Origin: CAYJII01 sp964370225
GTDB taxonomy: Bacteria > Bacillota > Clostridia > Oscillospirales > Ruminococcaceae
Assembly: GCA_964370225.1 (NCBI GenBank)
Contig: CAYJII010000001.1
Span: forward strand, 124,001 to 188,000
DNA: 64,000 nucleotides
Direction: 5' to 3'
Positions 6,880 to 16,012 of this stretch are shown one piece after another (the first letter of the stretch is position 1; every line of letters starts with the position of its first letter). The notes under the pieces were generated by a model that was given only the letters and a program-made list of their open reading frames with translations, had not been told where the DNA came from and made no database searches. Both the position numbers and the translations under genes were made by a program.

Positions 6880-8722
6880 CATCATCTCCGCAAAGCAAAT
6901 CATTTTTAATGCTCAAAGCGTCCATACCATGCCTTTTAAAAGCGCTGGCAACACTGCTTTGCTTAACAAATTCTTGATTAACCGCAGTGATTTTGTACTC
7001 GCCTTTGTATCCGCTTTCGTACAGTTTTATTAGGAGATGCTCTGCAATTGAGCCATTTTTCATAGCTTCTTCGTAAAAATAAATTTTGTCATATTTTTTC
7101 GCAATGTCTATTATATCATCATTTATCGGATAAATTTTAATTAGTTTTAACACTGATATATCTCCAAGGTTTTCTACAGCTTTTGCGACATTTGCAGTCA
7201 AGCGTCCATATGTGATAACCAGCGTCTTACATGACTTTTTATTGTATATATAATCCACTTTTTCTGTGCTTATAATGTCATGATTTTTTACATATGCACC
7301 CCTAGGATAGCGCACTGCTACCACAGAATTTTCATCATACAAAGCTCTGTGCATGGATATTTTCAGTTCATCATAGCTTTCAGGTGAATATATGCTCACA
7401 TTCGGAATTGTCGTGAGAAAGTTTACGTCAAATAACCCCTGATGTGTCTCGCCATCCTCGCCAACAAACCCTGCTCGGTCAATTGCTAAGACGACATGTT
7501 GTTTTTCTATTGCACAGTCGTGTAAAATTTGGTCGTAACTGCGCTGTAAAAATGAGGAATACACCGCAAACACAGGCTTCATGCCCTGGCTTGCTAGCCC
7601 TGCAGAAAATGTAGTTGCGTGTTGCTCTGCAATTCCTACGTCAAAAAATCTATCTTTATGTTCAAAATAAAAATGCTGTAGCCCTGTGCCATATTTCATA
7701 GCAGCAGTGATAGCACAGATTTTTCTATCCCTTCCACCAAGCTCTGTCAAATATTCCCCGAATACACCAGAATAGCTATCCTCAGCGCTGATATCAGGAT
7801 TTCCTGTTTCAATATCAAATTTTTGGATTCCGTGGTATGCTCCCGGATTTTCCTCGGCAAAGGTATACCCCTTGCCCTTAGTAGTATCTATATGCACAAC
7901 TACAGGTCTTTCAAGCTCTTTTGCAGCATGTAAAACATCAGTTAAGCTATCAAGATTATGTCCGTCAATCGGACCTAAATACTCAAAGCCTAGCTCTTCA
8001 AAAAACGTATCGTTTAACAACCAACGTTTAACTTTATCCTTTGATGTGCCTAACGATTTTATCATATGTGGCCCAAGCTTTGGCGCTTTGTTCAGCGTCT
8101 TTTTAAGATGCTTTTTAAACTCCTGGTATCTCTCTGTCGAGCGCATTGATGAAAAATATTTTGCAATTGCGCCAACATTTTTTGAGATGGACATATCGTT
8201 ATGATTTAGTATAATTATGAGGTTTTCGCCACTTCTGCCGATATTATTCATCGCCTCATATATCATGCCACCTGTGTATGAACCATCGCCCACAACGCAG
8301 ATAACATGGTGGTTATCATTTAAAAGTTTAAGCGCTTTTGCTACACCGTGTCCTGCGCTCGCAGAGTTTGAGCTGTGCCCCGAAATAAAGGCATCATGCT
8401 CGCTTTCTGTAGTTTTTGGGAAGCCGCTTAACCCATCCTCTTGCCTTAATGTATCAAACGCATCCATGCGCCCTGTCAAGATTTTGTGCGTATAACTTTG
8501 GTGTCCTACGTCCCAAATTATTTTATCTTTAGGCGAGTCAAACACTTTATGTAACGCAATTGTAAGCTCCACCACTCCAAGATTTGAGGCAAGATGCCCA
8601 CCTGTCTTAGAAATTGAATTTATTAAAAACTCCCTAACCTCGTCCGCTAAAGACTCTAGCGCACTGTTTGATAGATATTTAAGATCATCGGGAGATGTTA
8701 TGCTATCTAAATATTTTCTCAT
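6869..8722 (-). CDS. dxs: 1-deoxy-D-xylulose-5-phosphate synthase
   Basis: Thiamine-diphosphate enzyme joining pyruvate and glyceraldehyde 3-phosphate, the first step of the MEP isoprenoid pathway. At 617 residues it has the normal length. Visible: SNLGVVELTIALH and the H-Q-S-Y-T-H-K substrate segment, the ThDP motif GDGSYTGGMIYEAMNN, and the transketolase pyrimidine domain with RAGFVGEDGETHQG. It starts with MRKYLDSI at 8722; the ribosome site is weak (GGTGAT). Its neighbours, polyprenyl synthase and a PAP2-like protein, belong to the same isoprenoid theme. Confidence 0.97.
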   Translation of the reverse strand: MRKYLDSITSPDDLKYLSNSALESLADEVREFLINSISKTGGHLASNLGVVELTIALHKVFDSPKDKIIWDVGHQSYTHKILTGRMDAFDTLRQEDGLSGFPKTTESEHDAFISGHSSNSASAGHGVAKALKLLNDNHHVICVVGDGSYTGGMIYEAMNNIGRSGENLIIILNHNDMSISKNVGAIAKYFSSMRSTERYQEFKKHLKKTLNKAPKLGPHMIKSLGTSKDKVKRWLLNDTFFEELGFEYLGPIDGHNLDSLTDVLHAAKELERPVVVHIDTTKGKGYTFAEENPGAYHGIQKFDIETGNPDISAEDSYSGVFGEYLTELGGRDRKICAITAAMKYGTGLQHFYFEHKDRFFDVGIAEQHATTFSAGLASQGMKPVFAVYSSFLQRSYDQILHDCAIEKQHVVLAIDRAGFVGEDGETHQGLFDVNFLTTIPNVSIYSPESYDELKISMHRALYDENSVVAVRYPRGAYVKNHDIISTEKVDYIYNKKSCKTLVITYGRLTANVAKAVENLGDISVLKLIKIYPINDDIIDIAKKYDKIYFYEEAMKNGSIAEHLLIKLYESGYKGEYKITAVNQEFVKQSSVASAFKRHGMDALSIKNDLLCGDDDGR

Positions 8723-8732
8723 ATTATCACCA

Positions 8733-9182
8733 TTAACTTACAGGGATTACCATTGCTATAAGTATGCCAAGCATAGCTCCGCCTAATACTTCAAACGGAG
8801 TGTGACCTAAGAATTCTTTTAATGCATCTAAGTTGTTGATATGTTCTTTGTCGTGGTCTTTTACCAGCTTATTTATAACCGAGGCATGTTGACCCGCTGC
8901 GCGTCTTACACCCATAGCGTCATACATAACAACAGCAGCAAACATAAACGAAAGTGCAAATAGCGGATCCGCCACCCCCACTGTTCTCGAAATTGCAATT
9001 GTAATTCCGCAAACCGAAGCAGAGTGAGCACTCGGCATCCCACCAGCGCCTGATAATCTCTCTAAGTTTAGTTTCCTGTTAACTATTAAGTATATAATTG
9101 TTTTTAGCACTTGTGCACTTATCCACGAGGATAGCGCTACGATAAGCACATAATTCTTCAACAAGCCTTCTAAGCTCTCCAT
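8733..9182 (-). CDS. Divergent PAP2 family membrane protein (YuiD-like)
   Basis: A 149-residue integral membrane protein with about four hydrophobic segments. It carries the divergent phosphatase signature GGMPSAHSA (residues about 47-55) and the AGQHA...H-T-P-x-E-V-x-G-G segments characteristic of the DUF212/YuiD group related to PAP2 phosphatases. The function is unproven; a role in lipid or undecaprenyl phosphate metabolism is suggested only by fold and by its place between dxs and the polyprenyl synthase gene. ATG at 9182 is preceded by GGAGG. Confidence 0.9.
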   Translation of the reverse strand: MESLEGLLKNYVLIVALSSWISAQVLKTIIYLIVNRKLNLERLSGAGGMPSAHSASVCGITIAISRTVGVADPLFALSFMFAAVVMYDAMGVRRAAGQHASVINKLVKDHDKEHINNLDALKEFLGHTPFEVLGGAMLGILIAMVIPVS

Positions 9183-9215
9183 GTTTCCTCCATGTTGTAA
9201 TAAATATACAACTCT

Positions 9216-10160
9216 TTAATTTTTTCTATTTAACAAATTTTCAGTCATCTTCAATATAAAGTCATTATCATCATAAGCTTTTAAGACTTCTATCGCATTT
9301 TCTGTATATTCTTTCGCTATTTCTGTTGCCTTTTCCACTCCAAAAAGCGTAACATATGTCGATTTATCATTGTCTGCGTCGCTTCCGATTGGTTTGCCTA
9401 AAAGCGCTTCGTCACCGGTAACATCTAAAATATCATCAGTCACCTGGAATGCAAGCCCCAAATTTTCTGCATAAATTTTCGCATTATTCACGTCTATATC
9501 TAATTTCTCATCAGATTTCTTTATAAACGTACGTGTTTCAATTATACCACAATTTTTGTTTTTTGCAACAATAACCCCGAGCATACACGCACATTTTATC
9601 AAAGCAGAAGTTTTAAGCATATGCATTTGCTTTAATGTATCATACTCGATTTGTTTGCCCTCGTAATTAAGGTCGATTGCTTGACCGCCCATCATGCCGT
9701 TAATTCCACATAATGCGCTTAATAAATTGCAAGCTTTCAGTGCAGTTTTCCCACATAAATTCTCTAAAATTTCATCCCTTGTGATTATATCAAATGCAAG
9801 TGTTATCAGCGCATCTCCTGCTAACAAAGCAGTCGCCTCGCCAAATTTTTTGTGGCATGTTGGCACGCCTCTGCGCAAATCATCATCGTCCATGCATGGC
9901 ATATCGTCGTGAATAAGCGAAGAGCAATGTATCATTTCCACCGCACACGCAAACGGGATTGCTGTGTTTATATCGCCTCCGTTTAATCTGCAAAACTCCA
10001 ATGTCAACACGGGACGTATTCTTTTGCCTCCGTTCATCACGGAATACCTCATCGCTTCAAGCACATAGTCATACTCTTCGCCTTGTGGCTTTAAGTATTC
10101 CTCAAGTGCAGCTAAAATCTTTGAGCTGTATTCATTCATTCTTTCGTTAAAGCTATCCAT
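9216..10160 (-). CDS. ispA: Polyprenyl (farnesyl/geranyl-type) diphosphate synthase
   Basis: Trans-prenyltransferase condensing IPP with allylic diphosphates. The first aspartate-rich motif is DDMPCMDDDDLRRG and the second DDILD, with the intervening GGQAIDL and KTSALIK. The start at 10160 is chosen because GAGGAAG lies just upstream and it directly follows the xseB stop; the frame extends to 10175 inside xseB. Oddity: about 20 extra residues lie between GVIVAK and NAKIYAENLGLAFQ, where relatives usually have a short turn; they would sit between helices away from the catalytic aspartates. Chain length of the product cannot be read with certainty. Confidence 0.94.
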   Translation of the reverse strand: MDSFNERMNEYSSKILAALEEYLKPQGEEYDYVLEAMRYSVMNGGKRIRPVLTLEFCRLNGGDINTAIPFACAVEMIHCSSLIHDDMPCMDDDDLRRGVPTCHKKFGEATALLAGDALITLAFDIITRDEILENLCGKTALKACNLLSALCGINGMMGGQAIDLNYEGKQIEYDTLKQMHMLKTSALIKCACMLGVIVAKNKNCGIIETRTFIKKSDEKLDIDVNNAKIYAENLGLAFQVTDDILDVTGDEALLGKPIGSDADNDKSTYVTLFGVEKATEIAKEYTENAIEVLKAYDDNDFILKMTENLLNRKN

Positions 10161-10161
10161 A

Positions 10162-10365
10162 TTATTCTTCCTCATTTTGTTTGTCTGGTTTAAGCTGTTC
10201 TATTTTAAGCTTAGCGCTTTTAAGCTGAACATTGCATTTTTTTGTAAGCTCCACGCCTTTTTGGTACAAGTCCAAAGTTTTCTCCAGCGGTAATTCGCCT
10301 TTTTCCAGCTCCATCACTATCTTTTCCAGTTCTGCTAAACTGCCCTCGAAATTCTTACTTGCCAT
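10162..10365 (-). CDS. xseB: Exodeoxyribonuclease VII small subunit
   Basis: A 67-residue helical protein that binds several copies per XseA to form exonuclease VII. It contains the family core FEGSLAELEKIVMELEKGEL followed by LDLYQKGVELTKKC. The ATG at 10365 has AAGGAG seven bases upstream; an in-frame GTG at 10383 would overlap xseA and add nothing conserved. The stop abuts the polyprenyl synthase start. Confidence 0.95.
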   Translation of the reverse strand: MASKNFEGSLAELEKIVMELEKGELPLEKTLDLYQKGVELTKKCNVQLKSAKLKIEQLKPDKQNEEE

Positions 10366-10369
10366 CGTT

Positions 10370-11584
10370 TTACTCCTTACCACTTTGCTTAATACTAATA
10401 ACTTCGCTTAAAATTTCGCCGTCGGTCAATACAGTTTTTACTCTATCACCTTTTTTAACCCCAGCTATTTTCGTTATCGCTTTGTCGTCTTCCCCATATG
10501 ATATGCTGTACCCACGAGTAAGCACCGATAGTGGTGATAGCGCACCTAAAAGTTCCACCGCATTAAGATATCTGCGCTCGCTCACTTCAATCTTATTTTG
10601 CATGGATTTATGCATCACAGATTCTAAGTTTAGCAGTTTTTGCTCCATCATCTGCACTTTCATTTCAGGTGAATTGCTTTTTAGCATCTCATAATTTATC
10701 TTTAACTTTTCATAAAGTCTTTTTATATACATCGCACTATTGTTATAAATTAATATATTGTAGCTATTTACTACTTGTTTTAATTCTGCTATATCAGGTG
10801 TGCAAATTTCCGCAGCTGCAGATGGTGTTGGCGCTCGCAAATCCGCGACAAAATCCGAAATGGTAAAGTCCACTTCATGCCCCACTGCGCTGATAATCGG
10901 GATTTGACAAGAGTAAATCGCATTAGCGACACTCTCCTCGTTAAAGCACCACAAATCCTCTATCGCTCCACCGCCACGCCCAACAATGAGCACGTCTATA
11001 TCTTTTTTTGTCTGCGCTAAATTTATCGCATCTACAATGGACGCCGCCGCTTTTTCTCCTTGCACCGTCGTGTCTATTATCACAACTGTCGCAAGCGGAT
11101 ATCGTCTTGATAACACATTTAATATATCCTGCAAAGCAGCACCTGTTTTTGATGTGATAACCCCAATTTTTTCAGGAAATTTTGGAATTGGCTTTTTGTG
11201 CCCTTCATCAAACATACCCATAAGCGCAAGTTTTTGCTTTAACTGCTCGAATGCAAGGTGTAGCGCGCCTATTCCATCGGGCACAATCTCCGTGCAATAA
11301 AGTTGGCAGATAGAGTCCCTTGGATAAAGTTTCACCCCAGCATTAATTATGACATTCATACCGTTTTCGATATTAAATTTCACTTTAGATGCAAATGATT
11401 TAAACATAATCGCTCTAATGCTCGCATCTTTATCTTTGAGCGTGAAATAAAAATGTCCCGATTTTACATGATTAGTAAAATTTGAAACTTCGCCTTTTAT
11501 CACAAGATTTTTTACGCTGTCATTATCGTCAACGATTTTTTTAAGCATATCGCTTAGCTGTGTGACGGATATCGCTTTTTCCAA
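10370..11584 (-). CDS. xseA: Exodeoxyribonuclease VII large subunit
   Basis: Catalytic subunit of the single-strand exonuclease VII. The 404-residue protein has an N-terminal OB fold (about 1-100, with GEVSNFTNHVKSGHFYFTLKD) and the catalytic domain with the hallmark SAVGHEVDFTISDFVADLR and RAPTPSAAAE. A coiled-coil region follows, and the C-terminal ALSPLSVLTRGYSIS segment is complete. It starts 14 bases after nusB ends, with the usual order xseA-xseB-ispA. Confidence 0.97.
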   Translation of the reverse strand: MEKAISVTQLSDMLKKIVDDNDSVKNLVIKGEVSNFTNHVKSGHFYFTLKDKDASIRAIMFKSFASKVKFNIENGMNVIINAGVKLYPRDSICQLYCTEIVPDGIGALHLAFEQLKQKLALMGMFDEGHKKPIPKFPEKIGVITSKTGAALQDILNVLSRRYPLATVVIIDTTVQGEKAAASIVDAINLAQTKKDIDVLIVGRGGGAIEDLWCFNEESVANAIYSCQIPIISAVGHEVDFTISDFVADLRAPTPSAAAEICTPDIAELKQVVNSYNILIYNNSAMYIKRLYEKLKINYEMLKSNSPEMKVQMMEQKLLNLESVMHKSMQNKIEVSERRYLNAVELLGALSPLSVLTRGYSISYGEDDKAITKIAGVKKGDRVKTVLTDGEILSEVISIKQSGKE

Positions 11585-11598
11585 GTGTAATCCTCCGT

Positions 11599-12003
11599 TT
11601 ATGCGTTATTATTTTCCTCTTTTGATATTGCAGCTAACACACCGTTTACGAATGTAACATCGTCTTTTAATGTGTAAACTTGTGCAATTTTTACCGCTTC
11701 ACTAATTGCGATTTCTATCGCTATGTCATCGCAAAACATCATTTCATACACCGCTATGCGCAAAACTGCTAGCGATACTTTTGATATTCTGTTAATACTC
11801 CAATTTTTTAAGTACTTTTCAATAATCTTGTCGATTTCTTCTTTTTTCTCATCAACGTTTAAAAATAGCTCAATCGCTCTATCGTCAATCAAAAATTGTT
11901 CACATTCTTTTGCTGTATTAATCATGTCCTCGTTGCTATCTTTTGAAAATATTCTCTCAAATGTCATCAAGAACGCTGATTGGCGCATTTCATGTCTAGT
12001 CAT
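11599..12003 (-). CDS. nusB: Transcription antitermination factor NusB
   Basis: RNA-binding all-helical protein that acts with NusE (S10) in rRNA antitermination. The 134-residue sequence has the family landmarks RHEMRQSAFLMTFE at the start, the central ILRIAVYEMMFCDDIAIEIAISEAV and the C-terminal FVNGVLAAI. The ATG at 12003 is preceded by GGAGG. It lies between asp23 and xseA. Confidence 0.96.
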   Translation of the reverse strand: MTRHEMRQSAFLMTFERIFSKDSNEDMINTAKECEQFLIDDRAIELFLNVDEKKEEIDKIIEKYLKNWSINRISKVSLAVLRIAVYEMMFCDDIAIEIAISEAVKIAQVYTLKDDVTFVNGVLAAISKEENNNA

Positions 12004-12019
12004 TTACTTTCCTCCAAGC

Positions 12020-12092
12020 GTTGTGCAAATTTAACTTTGCCCAAACGCACAACACAAAGCTAACCCTCTATTCATTTAGAGAGTTAGCTTTA
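12020..12092 (-). terminator. Two hairpins between asp23 and nusB
   Basis: An inverted repeat at 12056-12092 (arms aaagctaac / gttagcttt) follows the asp23 stop codon, and a second one (arms gttgtgc / gcacaac, 12020-12053) lies just before nusB. Neither has a long T run, so they may be attenuating or processing structures rather than full terminators. Confidence 0.45.
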
Positions 12093-12094
12093 AG

Positions 12095-12445
12095 TTATTT
12101 TTCTTCGTCTGATTTGATTCCTTGCACATATATATTAACTTTCGCAACCGTTACAGATGCCATGTTTTGCACCGTTTGCTTAACATTAGCCTGTATTTTT
12201 TCTGCGATGTCTTTTATTCTATACCCTGCTTTTAAGTTAATGTATATGTCTATTACTGCCACATCCATATTCATGGAAATGCTAATAGGTTTTGCCTTGG
12301 CAGATTTAATGAATAAACCTGCTAATTTCTCCGGCGGTGTCGCCATCGAATGCACACCCTCAGTATCGCTAATAATGAGCATTGTTATTTTCTCAATAAC
12401 CGAATGAGAAATATTTAAATTTCCAAGTTCTCTTTGATTTTTCAT
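12095..12445 (-). CDS. Asp23/Gls24 family envelope-stress-type protein
   Basis: About 116 residues. The Asp23/Gls24 core is visible: ISHSVIEKITMLIISDTEGVHSM, then alternating strands MDVAVIDIYINLKAGYRI and the ending VTVAKVNIYVQGI. Members are cytosolic or membrane-associated and often sit between spoIIIA or accBC and nusB in Clostridia, exactly as here; the molecular role is unclear. The start is uncertain: the frame extends to 12472 with a TTG, an ATG at 12463 and an ATG at 12445, and none has a strong ribosome site. Confidence 0.85.
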   Translation of the reverse strand: MKNQRELGNLNISHSVIEKITMLIISDTEGVHSMATPPEKLAGLFIKSAKAKPISISMNMDVAVIDIYINLKAGYRIKDIAEKIQANVKQTVQNMASVTVAKVNIYVQGIKSDEEK

Positions 12446-12596
12446 ATCCACGATAAACCACATACCCTTCAACTATATTAAACTGCCGTTATAACGGTCA
12501 ATATAATGATTATAGAATGCAGGGCCATCAAAAAATAAATATTAATGGCATAATAATCATCAATTTATATTATACCATATTTTCAAAAATAAACAA

Positions 12597-13172
12597 CTAT
12601 TTTACCTCAACAATTGAAATATTTTCGGGTTTTAAATCTTGCTCGGTCAAAACAATATTTTTTATCTGTGCAGCTCCGGCAGCGTCAAGCCCATCTGTCT
12701 TTACAACAATGTTTGCACTCTCGCCACTTAAGTACACAACACAGTCCGCAAAACCCTTAGCTTTTATCAAGTTTTCGATAATTGCTTCGCTCTCAATTTG
12801 TTGTGCTATCTGCGTAATTTGCGCGTTCGCTTGAGTAGTTTCTTCCTCTGTAGCCGACTCATTCACCAACACGGACTTCACCGTTTCAATCGCTTCATCG
12901 CGCGATTTTGTGCGCTCTAATTGAGCTTGCGCAAAATAGTCATCAGTGCTGTCAACATCGTTGTTTACAAGTTGGGTATCGCCATAGTTTTTTTCATCAT
13001 CTTCGGTGTCGCTGTTGTAGTCATCAGAGTTTTGCGCATTAATCGTCTCCACTATTGAAAAATCGTCGTTGGAGTTTGCGTACACATAATTCAAATACAC
13101 AGCTCCGCTAAGTATAACCACTAATGCCGCTAGTATAATTTGCTTTTTCCCTATAATAAAATTTGCTTTCAT
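12597..13172 (-). CDS. spoIIIAH: Stage III sporulation protein AH
   Basis: Mother-cell membrane protein whose extracellular domain meets forespore SpoIIQ to form the intercellular channel during engulfment. The 191-residue protein has one N-terminal transmembrane helix (about 11-31), an acidic linker (about 45-78) and the conserved YFAQAQLERTKSRDEAIE segment, followed by a ring-building (YscJ/FliF-like) C-terminal domain. It is the last gene of the spoIIIA operon, two bases after spoIIIAG. The 124 bases that follow are AT-rich with no clear T-tailed terminator. Confidence 0.95.
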   Translation of the reverse strand: MKANFIIGKKQIILAALVVILSGAVYLNYVYANSNDDFSIVETINAQNSDDYNSDTEDDEKNYGDTQLVNNDVDSTDDYFAQAQLERTKSRDEAIETVKSVLVNESATEEETTQANAQITQIAQQIESEAIIENLIKAKGFADCVVYLSGESANIVVKTDGLDAAGAAQIKNIVLTEQDLKPENISIVEVK

Positions 13173-13174
13173 CC

Positions 13175-13747
13175 TTATTCTCCTCCGCTTAAATTATTAT
13201 TTGCCAGTTTTGCCACAGATATATTCGTCGAACTTATCTCAAAAATGGCAGTTAAAGTCTGCGTAATTTGATTGACTACCGTCACATCATCTCCCCCTTG
13301 GCATATTATCGCAATCCCACCAATTTGTGGCGGAATTTCGGTTTTAACGAGCGCTTGATTATTGCCACTCACCCCGTCTACTATGACTAAACTTTCCTCG
13401 CTCTGATGACTTTTATCCTCATTGCCGTTTTCGTCAATTTTTGTGTCAGTGGCAGTTTTATTTTCTGTCTGGTACACGGTTTGGCTACTATTTTTGACGG
13501 TAATCATCACTTTCGCTTGACCCACCCCCTCGATACTTGATAGTATTTGCGAAACTTTTACTTCGATTTGTTCTATGTATTCGTCCGTACTATTTTCGCT
13601 TTGTGCTATAGCCTCATCAGTCTGTGTCGGAAGCATTGTTAAAGCGAAAATTAGCCCAATTATCCCGAGCCCTATCACCGTGACTACTTTCATGTTTTTC
13701 TCAGACTTTAATGCGTTTGTGATGTAGTTTTTCACTTGCTCAGCCAC
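13175..13747 (-). CDS. spoIIIAG: Stage III sporulation protein AG
   Basis: Ring-forming component of the SpoIIIA-SpoIIQ channel in the mother-cell membrane. The 190-residue protein has one transmembrane helix (about 20-40) and a periplasm-like domain with VSQILSSIEGVGQAKVMITV, the ring-building motif region, and the conserved PQIGGIAIICQGGDD. A polar insertion (about 90-130, rich in T, E, D, K) precedes the second half, as in other clostridial SpoIIIAG. Tight spacing on both sides. Confidence 0.95.
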   Translation of the reverse strand: MAEQVKNYITNALKSEKNMKVVTVIGLGIIGLIFALTMLPTQTDEAIAQSENSTDEYIEQIEVKVSQILSSIEGVGQAKVMITVKNSSQTVYQTENKTATDTKIDENGNEDKSHQSEESLVIVDGVSGNNQALVKTEIPPQIGGIAIICQGGDDVTVVNQITQTLTAIFEISSTNISVAKLANNNLSGGE

Positions 13748-13770
13748 ATTTTACCTCCTTTATTTTATGT

Positions 13771-14244
13771 CTAATCAATTATAATTTTAGGAGTAATCCC
13801 CACCTCCCTTAATACGATTTCTTTAATTTTCAAGGTGAAAATTTCATCGTTTTCTGTTATGCTAATCTCCACGTTAGTAATATTTATGCTGTCATTCTCA
13901 TCAATATTAATGTTTACCTCTATTTTTTTTGCACTTATCCCATTTTGTGTTAAGATTTCGTCTATCGCTAGCATTATTTTCTCTTCGCTCAGTTTGATGA
14001 CACTCTCTTCAGCGCTCAGATAAAATTCACTTTCATATTCGCTGATAAAGTCAGTATCAAACGAAAAATCCAATGATAGCTCTCCGCTAAACATCGGCAC
14101 AGCAACACTGCAAACAAAAAATAAGCTTATCGCAAATTTTAGTATTTTTTCAAAGCTTTTCCCCGGTACTAGCACCGAAAAAACTCCTGTAATTATCATG
14201 ACTATGCATATATTCACCGCAACTATTTTTATCGTTTGTATCAC
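13771..14244 (-). CDS. spoIIIAF: Stage III sporulation protein AF
   Basis: 157 residues with two N-terminal hydrophobic helices (about 5-25 and 34-52) and a soluble C-terminal domain ending VLREVGITPKIIID, similar to ring-building domains. Its ATG overlaps the spoIIIAE stop by 4 bases, which indicates translational coupling. Assigned by the helices, length and its fixed position between AE and AG. Confidence 0.92.
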   Translation of the reverse strand: MIQTIKIVAVNICIVMIITGVFSVLVPGKSFEKILKFAISLFFVCSVAVPMFSGELSLDFSFDTDFISEYESEFYLSAEESVIKLSEEKIMLAIDEILTQNGISAKKIEVNINIDENDSINITNVEISITENDEIFTLKIKEIVLREVGITPKIIID

Positions 14245-15386
14245 GTCCCCACCCCCAACGCCAGTATGAGTGAAATGGAGATTATTAACATTAAGCTATA
14301 GCAAATTACGATGGATGCAAGCATGCTTAGTACAAAGTCTGCACTGCTTAAAAAGTCGGAAACTAGCTTTTCTGAAAAAATGTCGCTTAATATTTTCGCA
14401 AGTTTTAGCACGAGTGTTATCGATAATATATTGAGCATTACAGGTATTATCGTAATAATCAGCGCTATTATCCCAAATGCACCAACAGTCGACTTAATCA
14501 GCGAAAGTGAGCTTTGCAGTATACCTATACTCTCACTTATCGCACCCCCAACTATCGGCACAAACGAGCCCACAACGTATTTACCCGCTCGCATAGTTAC
14601 GCTATCAGCAGAGCTTGAAACAAAACTTCTAATCGTGAGCATCCCCACAAACACTGTGAGAATTAAACCTAGCGTCCATAGCATTACGGCTTTTACCGAT
14701 TTTGATATTTCTAGCAAATTCCCAATTCCGGATGCATACGAAACTATACTAAAGGCGAAGTATATCCCAATCATCGGGAAAATCGCATAGTTTATGAATA
14801 CGCTCATAAACTGCGTTGTTGCCAGTAGCACCCCACTATATGTAAACGCTGAAACAGGTTTCCCCGAAACCGAGATTATCCCCGCGAATATCGGTACAAA
14901 CGCTGCTATAAACTCACTTATCTGGGCACTAACCGTCCTTGTGTGCTCGATTATTCCCACCATATTGGGAACTACCACCGCACTCAAACAGAGAACGCTC
15001 ACCATATTAAATGCGTGGGTAGTAGCAAGCGCATTTTTTTTTGCTTGCAATGAAGATAGCACACCTGAAACCAAAATTATCACTAGTACATTAAATAGCA
15101 TTTGTAGCGGTAAGAAAAACTCAAGCGAAAAATTTTCTTTAATGCCATCCAACACCTGTGAAAAATTTAAATTTATTATAGAGTTGTAATCCATGTCCTC
15201 AATGCCCATGTCCTCGAGCATTTCTTTGCTCTGAGGGGATAAATATTCATAGAGTTCCATGGCTCTTGACTGCTCAAAAAGCTCGTAATAACTATCGCTA
15301 TCCTCATCATATCCCACCGCATTAATGGTGGTGGGCGAAAAAAATATTATAGCTATCAGCACTACCACAAAAATCTTTTTGCACAT
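14241..15386 (-). CDS. spoIIIAE: Stage III sporulation protein AE
   Basis: Largest membrane component of the SpoIIIA complex: 381 residues with a cleavable-looking signal segment at the N-terminus, an acidic extracellular stretch (about 24-80) and seven or so hydrophobic helices. The conserved VVPNMVGIIEHTRTVSAQISEFIAAFVPIFAGIIS-type core (seen in part around 155-190) and RAGKYVVGSFVPIVGGAISES-like region (around 270-290) identify the family. It probably forms the membrane conduit with the ATPase SpoIIIAA. Confidence 0.95.
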   Translation of the reverse strand: MCKKIFVVVLIAIIFFSPTTINAVGYDEDSDSYYELFEQSRAMELYEYLSPQSKEMLEDMGIEDMDYNSIINLNFSQVLDGIKENFSLEFFLPLQMLFNVLVIILVSGVLSSLQAKKNALATTHAFNMVSVLCLSAVVVPNMVGIIEHTRTVSAQISEFIAAFVPIFAGIISVSGKPVSAFTYSGVLLATTQFMSVFINYAIFPMIGIYFAFSIVSYASGIGNLLEISKSVKAVMLWTLGLILTVFVGMLTIRSFVSSSADSVTMRAGKYVVGSFVPIVGGAISESIGILQSSLSLIKSTVGAFGIIALIITIIPVMLNILSITLVLKLAKILSDIFSEKLVSDFLSSADFVLSMLASIVICYSLMLIISISLILALGVGT

Positions 15387-15407
15387 ATTTCTACTTCCTT
15401 TTCAGTT

Positions 15408-15794
15408 TCAGTTAATCAGCCTTCTCACCAAATCGATGAGGTTTTCTAGTAGCGGCAGACACAAAATTAATATTGCAAACTTCCCCGCAAGCTCCACTTT
15501 TGACGCTATGGCTTTTTGTCCCATATCGCTGCTTATGTCCGCGGCTATTTCTACGATATAGCTTATCCCAAGCGCTTTGATAAGTATTTCCACATACTCA
15601 CTTTGCACTCCCGTACTGCTGATATAAGTTTTTATCTGCGCAATAATTGGATTTATCTGTGTGAATAAGCTTAAAAAAATAGCCGTGATACAGACCACAG
15701 AAGCAAACAGAGCATACTCTGGCTTGTACTGTTTTAGCAGCACACAAAGCACCGTGCTCACTATTGCCATAGCCGCAATTGCTACAATATCCAT
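15408..15794 (-). CDS. spoIIIAD: Stage III sporulation protein AD
   Basis: About 128 residues with three to four transmembrane helices; the family segment EYVEILIKALGISYIVEIAADISSD is intact. The frame opens at 15809, but ATG 15794 directly follows the spoIIIAC stop (one base between) and gives the usual MDIVAI start. Together with AC it forms the small membrane subunits of the complex. Confidence 0.93.
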   Translation of the reverse strand: MDIVAIAAMAIVSTVLCVLLKQYKPEYALFASVVCITAIFLSLFTQINPIIAQIKTYISSTGVQSEYVEILIKALGISYIVEIAADISSDMGQKAIASKVELAGKFAILILCLPLLENLIDLVRRLIN

Positions 15795-15795
15795 A

Positions 15796-15993
15796 TCACC
15801 ACAACCCAAATATATTCTCTATCGCTTCAAACAGCTCGTTTATCTCGTATATCACAATCATTAACACGACAATTAGCCCTGCTAAAGTTGTCATCATCGC
15901 TTGCTCTTCCCTACCCGAGCGTATGAGCAGCTGACCGAGCACAGCAACCACTATTCCAATCGCAGCAATTTTAAACACCAAATCTATCTCCAC
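15796..15993 (-). CDS. spoIIIAC: Stage III sporulation protein AC
   Basis: A 65-residue two-helix membrane protein beginning MEIDLVFKIAAIGIVVAVL and containing LIRSGREEQAMM between the helices, both typical of SpoIIIAC. Ends one base before spoIIIAD. Confidence 0.95.
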   Translation of the reverse strand: MEIDLVFKIAAIGIVVAVLGQLLIRSGREEQAMMTTLAGLIVVLMIVIYEINELFEAIENIFGLW

Positions 15994-16012
15994 TTTTATC
16001 GCTCCTTTATTT

